From Sipunculus nudus (Eukaryota > Annelida > Sipuncula > Golfingiida > Sipunculidae), in assembly GCA_026874595.1 (NCBI GenBank), contig CM049318.1, positions 20,931,456 through 20,995,455 of the forward strand: a stretch of 64,000 nucleotides of DNA. Direction: 5' to 3'. Made by a program: the position numbers and the translations under genes. The notes beneath the pieces were generated by a model. It saw nothing but the letters and a program-made list of their open reading frames with translations. It searched no databases and was not told the origin of the DNA. Shown here piece by piece: positions 59,946 to 64,000 of the stretch. Positions within the stretch are counted from its first letter, which is position 1. Each line of letters starts with the position of its first letter.

Positions 59946-60741
59946 TACTGATATTGATTTGAACTGTTTAGATACAAACCATACAAATATATAAATATAT
60001 ATAAATACACATAAGTGTATTGATTTCTGATCTCAGATGAAAATCATCTGTTACAGTTATTTGGACTAGAGTATCTCATCATCAGCAGCACACTGCCTTT
60101 GTAAATGCTGAAAATGTCTCTCACAAACTGGTGCAACCATAATTTTTAAATCTTAGGGAGATGCAATGAAATATATGGATCCTAAATTTCTGAGAGATTC
60201 AAGCAATATGAATTTGGTATTCTCAAATTCGTAACTGATTGGTACAACATAATTTGTAAATTCTAAAATACCTTTTAAAATCTTTAAAAGCTTCAAGCAA
60301 AGAGAATTTCTAAATCCAAACATTGTTGAAGTGCCATAACCATAAAATCTCTTGGAAATTTAGAAACTGTCAAAGACATTAAATCTCTCACAATTAGTTA
60401 TTGTGCCAAGCCTGTAATCTTAAACTGATCACTGTATTTCTAACTTTCAGAATCCAGACTTTCATATGTGTTTGGCAGTGCACTACATTCTAAAAGTGGA
60501 AATTCCATCAAAGCTTGGCACATGCTCACCTTGCTATGGTGATAAGTGATAACAAGTGACCCATTGGTCATGATTCTCAGCTGACAAGTACTGACACTCA
60601 TAATATCCATATATAATAGCTCTTGATGATGATTAATGATGAAATGGTAAGACCATAGAAAAATCATGCTTTCTATTTTTCTCTAAATGAGGTACCCTTT
60701 TTTTTAATAAAATATCAAATAAGGACTAAATATCTTTTATT
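59946..60741. other. 3' flank of the FBA-domain gene
   Basis: AT-rich with a weak degenerate repeat of phrases like AAATCTTAAA and TTCAAGCAA at 60140-60380. No exon found. Confidence 0.45.
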
Positions 60742-60900
60742 TCATGTGTGGTTCTCATTTTGCTTCTGTAGTGTCAATTCTAGTCTTGCTCCTGTGAACT
60801 TTGTGCCATAATTTCCTGCCCAGAACTGCCGATCCTTGCCGCCATGCTCAAACTTGATGTAACGAAGTCCAGATTTATAATCATCAATAGTTGCACAGAC
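60742..60900 (-). CDS. FBA-domain gene, last exon
   Basis: 52 codons plus TGA, phase 0: VCATIDDYKSGLRYIKFEHG, then GKDRQFWAGNYGTKFTGARL. R.(I/V).FEHGG.D...W.G.(Y/F)G is the signature end of the FBA domain. The FW pair occupies the place where FBXO2 has the Tyr-Trp that contacts the glycan core, so sugar binding is plausible. Acceptor (minus strand) TTTTTCATTCACAG. An AATAAA hexamer (60736-60741, minus strand) directly abuts the stop codon. Confidence 0.93.
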   Translation of the reverse strand, partial: VCATIDDYKSGLRYIKFEHGGKDRQFWAGNYGTKFTGARLELTLQKQNENHT

Positions 60901-61376
60901 CTGTGAATGAAAAATGAAATTACACTAAAGCACTTAACTAGATTGATTTTTCTCAGAAGAAATGACCTCAAATGTCTGTTTTTGGCCGGTACTGCATTAT
61001 CTTTCTTTCATCTTTATCACTGATAAGATAACAATTATTTATATAATATTACAATATAACATACAGTAAAATATTATATTATACACCAAAATATCTGATT
61101 TTATGTTGTTGGTGACAGCCTTTGCAAAATTCAAGATTCTTCTGACTTGCCACCCGATGTCCTTGTCAAATACGTTATGATTATTTTGGCAGGCCCCCCA
61201 ATGTTACAAACAAATGATTATAAACAAAACAAACAGCCTGTGTGGTGGAATCGGTGTTTTCAGGCCTATTTATATAAAAGGTTCAAGAGATTATCTTTAG
61301 TCAATAGACATGAGATATCAGAATATTCCCCTTTAATGGATGTCAGATGTCGCTATAGGCCCCTTTAATAGTTCAC

Positions 61377-61512
61377 CTGATGCCAGGCCCGGCCTTGCCA
61401 CTGATCAAATGAGATTTCCTTCCTGACAGACTGAGCCACCTTCTGTTTCTTGTCATTCAGCAACGTTATCTCCATGTAATATTCAGAGGCACAGTCGTAC
61501 CTCGCTGCTACC
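61377..61512 (-). CDS. FBA-domain gene, middle exon
   Basis: One base completing TGG, then 45 codons: VAARYDCASEYYMEITLLND, then KKQKVAQSVRKEISFDQWQG and RAWHQ. Y...(I/V).LL...K, then W.(E/Q)..H, is the central strand region of FBA domains. Acceptor CTACATACAG, donor CAG|GTGAAC on the minus strand. Confidence 0.92.
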
Positions 61513-62689
61513 CTGTATGTAGTTAGAAGAGATTATACTGTGATATGAAGTGTAAACCCGCTTCCTCTGAGCACAATGGAGGCAAGAAATTATTTGTTAC
61601 ACAGAAAACTGGATGAACAAGCTTTGACCATTTTAACCATGGAGGGTTCCAAATTTTTACATAATTACAGTAAGTAAATCCCTAGATAAATGCCAGCTGT
61701 ACATTAGAATTTTCAAGCTTTTTGTAATATTTTTCCAGGTTTAGTTACATAATTGGCTGCCCGATGGCAGTAAATGTCCACATTTAGCCACATTGAAAGC
61801 TTACTGATCGGGCCAGCCTGGTTGTGCATTACTTCTCACATTGTATCAGGTGTTTTTTAACTTGCAGATGGACAGACTGTGTCAAAGTTCACATATTGGC
61901 TTTCATAGTATCAGAAACAGGGGTGCGGTGTGATTATGATAAGAAAATCATGTACAACATGTGGCATCATTTTTATGCTAAAGGAATGGGGTGGGGATGA
62001 CTCGCAGGGGTTGGAGGGTTCTGGTAATTAAAGTTGGGACAACTTTTTTCATAAACAGATACACCCACCCACACACAGAGAAATATATATATATATATAT
62101 ATATAGTATAGTATAGTATAGTATAATTGCCTTTTATATTGTATATTTGCCTTATATATTGTGTATTTTCATAGTATATGTGTATTTTATATAATATGTA
62201 TACTACTGATATGTTCACTGTTTCCAGGACCCTATTGCTAATCAATTTACTATGCTAATTGAGCATCCTGGTAAAATATCTTTGTATTATATATAAACAT
62301 TAAAACAACAACAAACCCCTTTGCCCTGTTATGTTCCAGTATTGCAGGTGTACCCAGACCAATCCTATTGTGCCCCCAAGGACAATAGGATCAGTGTTAG
62401 TCTTTCACATGCCCCCCCCCACCACCGGAATCATTCAAAGCATAATCTTGTAATCTCATAAAGTCTCGGCTTTACAAACCACGCTGTTAGCTTCATTCTA
62501 ACCAAATTCACCTGATGATCGGGTGGCAGCCCGTGAAACAGACTGTTGTGAATCATTCCCCCCCCCCCCCCCCCCCGAAGATAAATTGACGCCACTGAAT
62601 TGGGGGATATATATACCCCCATTGACCCTGTATTGATGTCCCTGTGTACAACATACAAAGAATGGAAATTTAAGATAAATCAGCCTTAC
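61513..62689. other. Intron of the FBA-domain gene
   Basis: Holds (TA)n with GTATA repeats at 62083-62125 and C runs at 62412-62420 and 62558-62576. Confidence 0.7.
62083..62125. repeat. (TA)n(GTATA)n microsatellite
   Basis: About ten TA units followed by four GTATA units. Confidence 0.9.
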
Positions 62690-62822
62690 CATTCAGACAC
62701 ATTGATGACCGGGTGGACTTTATCCATGAAAGTGTGAAAACAGCCCTCCTTCTTCAGGTCAATAACCTGATGTTTAATGCACCAGCCATATGAGGTTGCC
62801 CAACAGTGCTGAAGATCCATAC
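62690..62822 (-). CDS. FBA-domain gene, exon with FBA start
   Basis: Enters with two bases of a split codon (GT), then 43 codons: MDLQHCWATSYGWCIKHQVI, then DLKKEGCFHTFMDKVHPVIN and VSE(W). F/WATSY.WC.K.Q.IDL..EG....MD...P.I.V(S/K)(E/D)W is diagnostic of FBA. The ATG is internal, because the acceptor TTTTGTTTTACAG lies just before it and the domain begins further upstream. Donor TG|GTAAGG. Confidence 0.92.
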
Positions 62823-63553
62823 CTGTAAAACAAAATGACCCAAGGCCCATGATGCTCAGCAGGAATAACAATATAATAAATACAATACAATACAATATAC
62901 AACACAGAGAATTTGTATAATGTGATGCCTCAAGCTGACCCTGCAAAAGATTAAACATCATTAGTATAGTGATATTATTACTCTGCCTACATTTTAATAA
63001 ACTGCAAGTGATGCCTGCTCTTGTAACCCTCCTTGAATTAGCATATTTTTCTACCAACTATAAGTACACATGCTTCTTGACACACAGAACAAGAAACTCA
63101 GGGGGTCTAATGTTCACTCTGTGCATGATGGTGGGTGATTAAAAATTGAAAAAGTGAATGTAACAATACCATTCATGCATTTCCCAGTGGACATTCTGCC
63201 ATTGCACAAGTTTACAGAGTGAACAAACTGGAAATGGTTGTAACAGAAAAGGATAAACACAGATTAATCAGAAGAAAAAATTTGAGTTCTGTAAAGATGC
63301 CATCTTGAAAATATTTTGAATGAATTTATACTCATTTTATTCCCCTACCTCTAAGGAACTTTTTACTTTGAAAGAATGCCAAAATATGAATACTTTAATT
63401 AAGACATATCTTGGAAAAAGCAGAAAAGAGCATTACAGCCAGCAGAGAGTACTACTAAACTAGGTGTTGCCATCAAAAGCTTATTTTTGCATATTCATCA
63501 TGAGAAAAAAATTGCGAAGTTTCATGAACACAGCTGTAGCAGCTGTTGTGATA
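62823..63553. other. Upstream intron of the FBA-domain gene
   Basis: I looked on the minus strand for the preceding FBA exon (typically NLL.NP.GE-like) and did not find it here. Confidence 0.55.
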
Positions 63554-63978
63554 CTGTGGTTGGCTTCATATTCGCGAGGCTGAAATTTCGCGATTTCTCC
63601 ATTTTGAATGATTCGCGAGGGTTTCATTTTCGCGATCTCTCCAGAACCTATATAAAAACTTAAGTAAAGCCATACCTGTTTGTATTATAAAATGAGAATA
63701 AGTCATGAGTTTGTGATATTCTACTCATATAACGATGGTCCCGTACACACAGCACAGGTATTTTAGTTCAAATTTAAGAAAACGTTTTCCCTATACCTGC
63801 ATGTAATTTATTATAAAAGTTCTCACTGTTCTAACCTATTCACATACACATATTGGTTTTACTGAATAAGGAGGACATACTCAATTGGCCAATTTCCCGA
63901 GGGTTTCATTTTCGCGATTATTTCCCATTCGCGAATATCGCGAAATTTAAACCCTCGCGAACAAAAAGGCAACCACAG
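63554..63978. mobile_element. TIR element rich in TCGCGA, young copy, 425 bp
   Basis: Flanked by TA (63552-63553 and 63979-63980). Ends CTGTGGTTGGCTTCATATTC and, inverted, CTGTGGTTGCCTTTTTGTTC. It contains many TCGCGA and CGCGA words. It is non-coding and inserted in the FBA-gene intron or flank; CpGs are intact, so it is probably recent. Confidence 0.8.
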
Positions 63979-64000
63979 TATTTGGTAACAGATGGGGGAT

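Larger units (their letters stand above)
60742..62822 (-). other. FBA-domain gene, FBXO2/FBXO6/NCCRP1-type (3' part)
   Basis: Overview. Three minus-strand exons (62690-62822, 61377-61512, 60742-60900) join in phase into about 141 residues ending in TGA and forming most of an F-box-associated domain. In vertebrates FBXO2, FBXO6, FBXO17, FBXO27 and FBXO44 use this sugar-binding β-sandwich to present N-glycosylated proteins to the SCF ubiquitin ligase; NCCRP1 has the domain without a functional F-box. The start of the domain and any F-box lie beyond the window, so the subtype is undecided. The gene is tail-to-tail with the RhoGAP gene, with about 10 kb between stop codons. Confidence 0.88.

Noticed and set aside
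62686-63057. Minus-strand frame extending upstream of the FBA exon with its own ATG
   Set aside because: Only 62690-62822 shows FBA similarity. A TTTTACAG acceptor precedes it, and the upstream part has no family match.

Overview
The window looks like nuclear DNA from a marine lophotrochozoan, most likely a mollusc. It is AT-rich, its introns follow the GT-AG rule, and short conserved exons sit in large repeat-filled introns. It carries several repeat types common in molluscan genomes: tRNA-derived SINEs, short inverted-repeat elements flanked by TA, a 'GTCCGTCC' element, and a 2 kb element full of AGGTCA motifs. The species is not determined, and the clade call is inferred from repeats and protein similarity only.

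Positions 1 to 23289 hold no coding exon I can defend. They are probably the 5' introns or 5' flank of the main gene. They contain a TIR element of about 1.2 kb (10429-11610), two loci of a 39-bp minisatellite (12931-13350 and 17680-17880), a tandemly doubled element (13980-15400), a CpG-preserving promoter-like patch (16790-17480), and two copies of one tRNA-derived SINE.

Positions 23290 to 50784, plus strand, hold the main gene, the ortholog of vertebrate ARHGAP21/ARHGAP23 (a Rho GTPase-activating protein). I recovered 18 exons. Their splice phases all agree and give one open frame of 1999 codons plus a stop. The order is second half of a PDZ domain, long Ser/Pro-rich linker, PH domain with its C-terminal helix (the ARF-binding module), RhoGAP domain with arginine finger, and a long disordered tail ending in a class-I-like PDZ ligand. 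The amino terminus and the first half of the PDZ domain lie upstream of 23290 and were not found. The 69-bp exon at 30627-30695 keeps the frame whether used or skipped. Residue numbers below count the first complete codon at 23292 as residue 1 and include this exon.

Positions 50785 to 60741 are the 3' flank. They include a poly(A) signal at 50911, an unexplained 211-codon open frame (54265-54900), two adjacent CTCF-like motifs, SINEs and MITEs.

Positions 60742 to 62822, minus strand, hold the last three exons of an F-box-associated (FBA) domain gene of the FBXO2/FBXO6/FBXO44/NCCRP1 type, convergent with the RhoGAP gene. The rest of it lies beyond the right edge. The window ends in a young TIR element (63554-63978), whose CpG-decayed relative is at 59472-59945.

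The two genes have no evident shared pathway: one is a cortical or Golgi Rho regulator, the other probably a glycoprotein-binding ubiquitin-ligase adaptor. I found no clearly new biological system. The most unusual items are the AGGTCA array inside an intron, the orphan open frame, and the repeat architectures.
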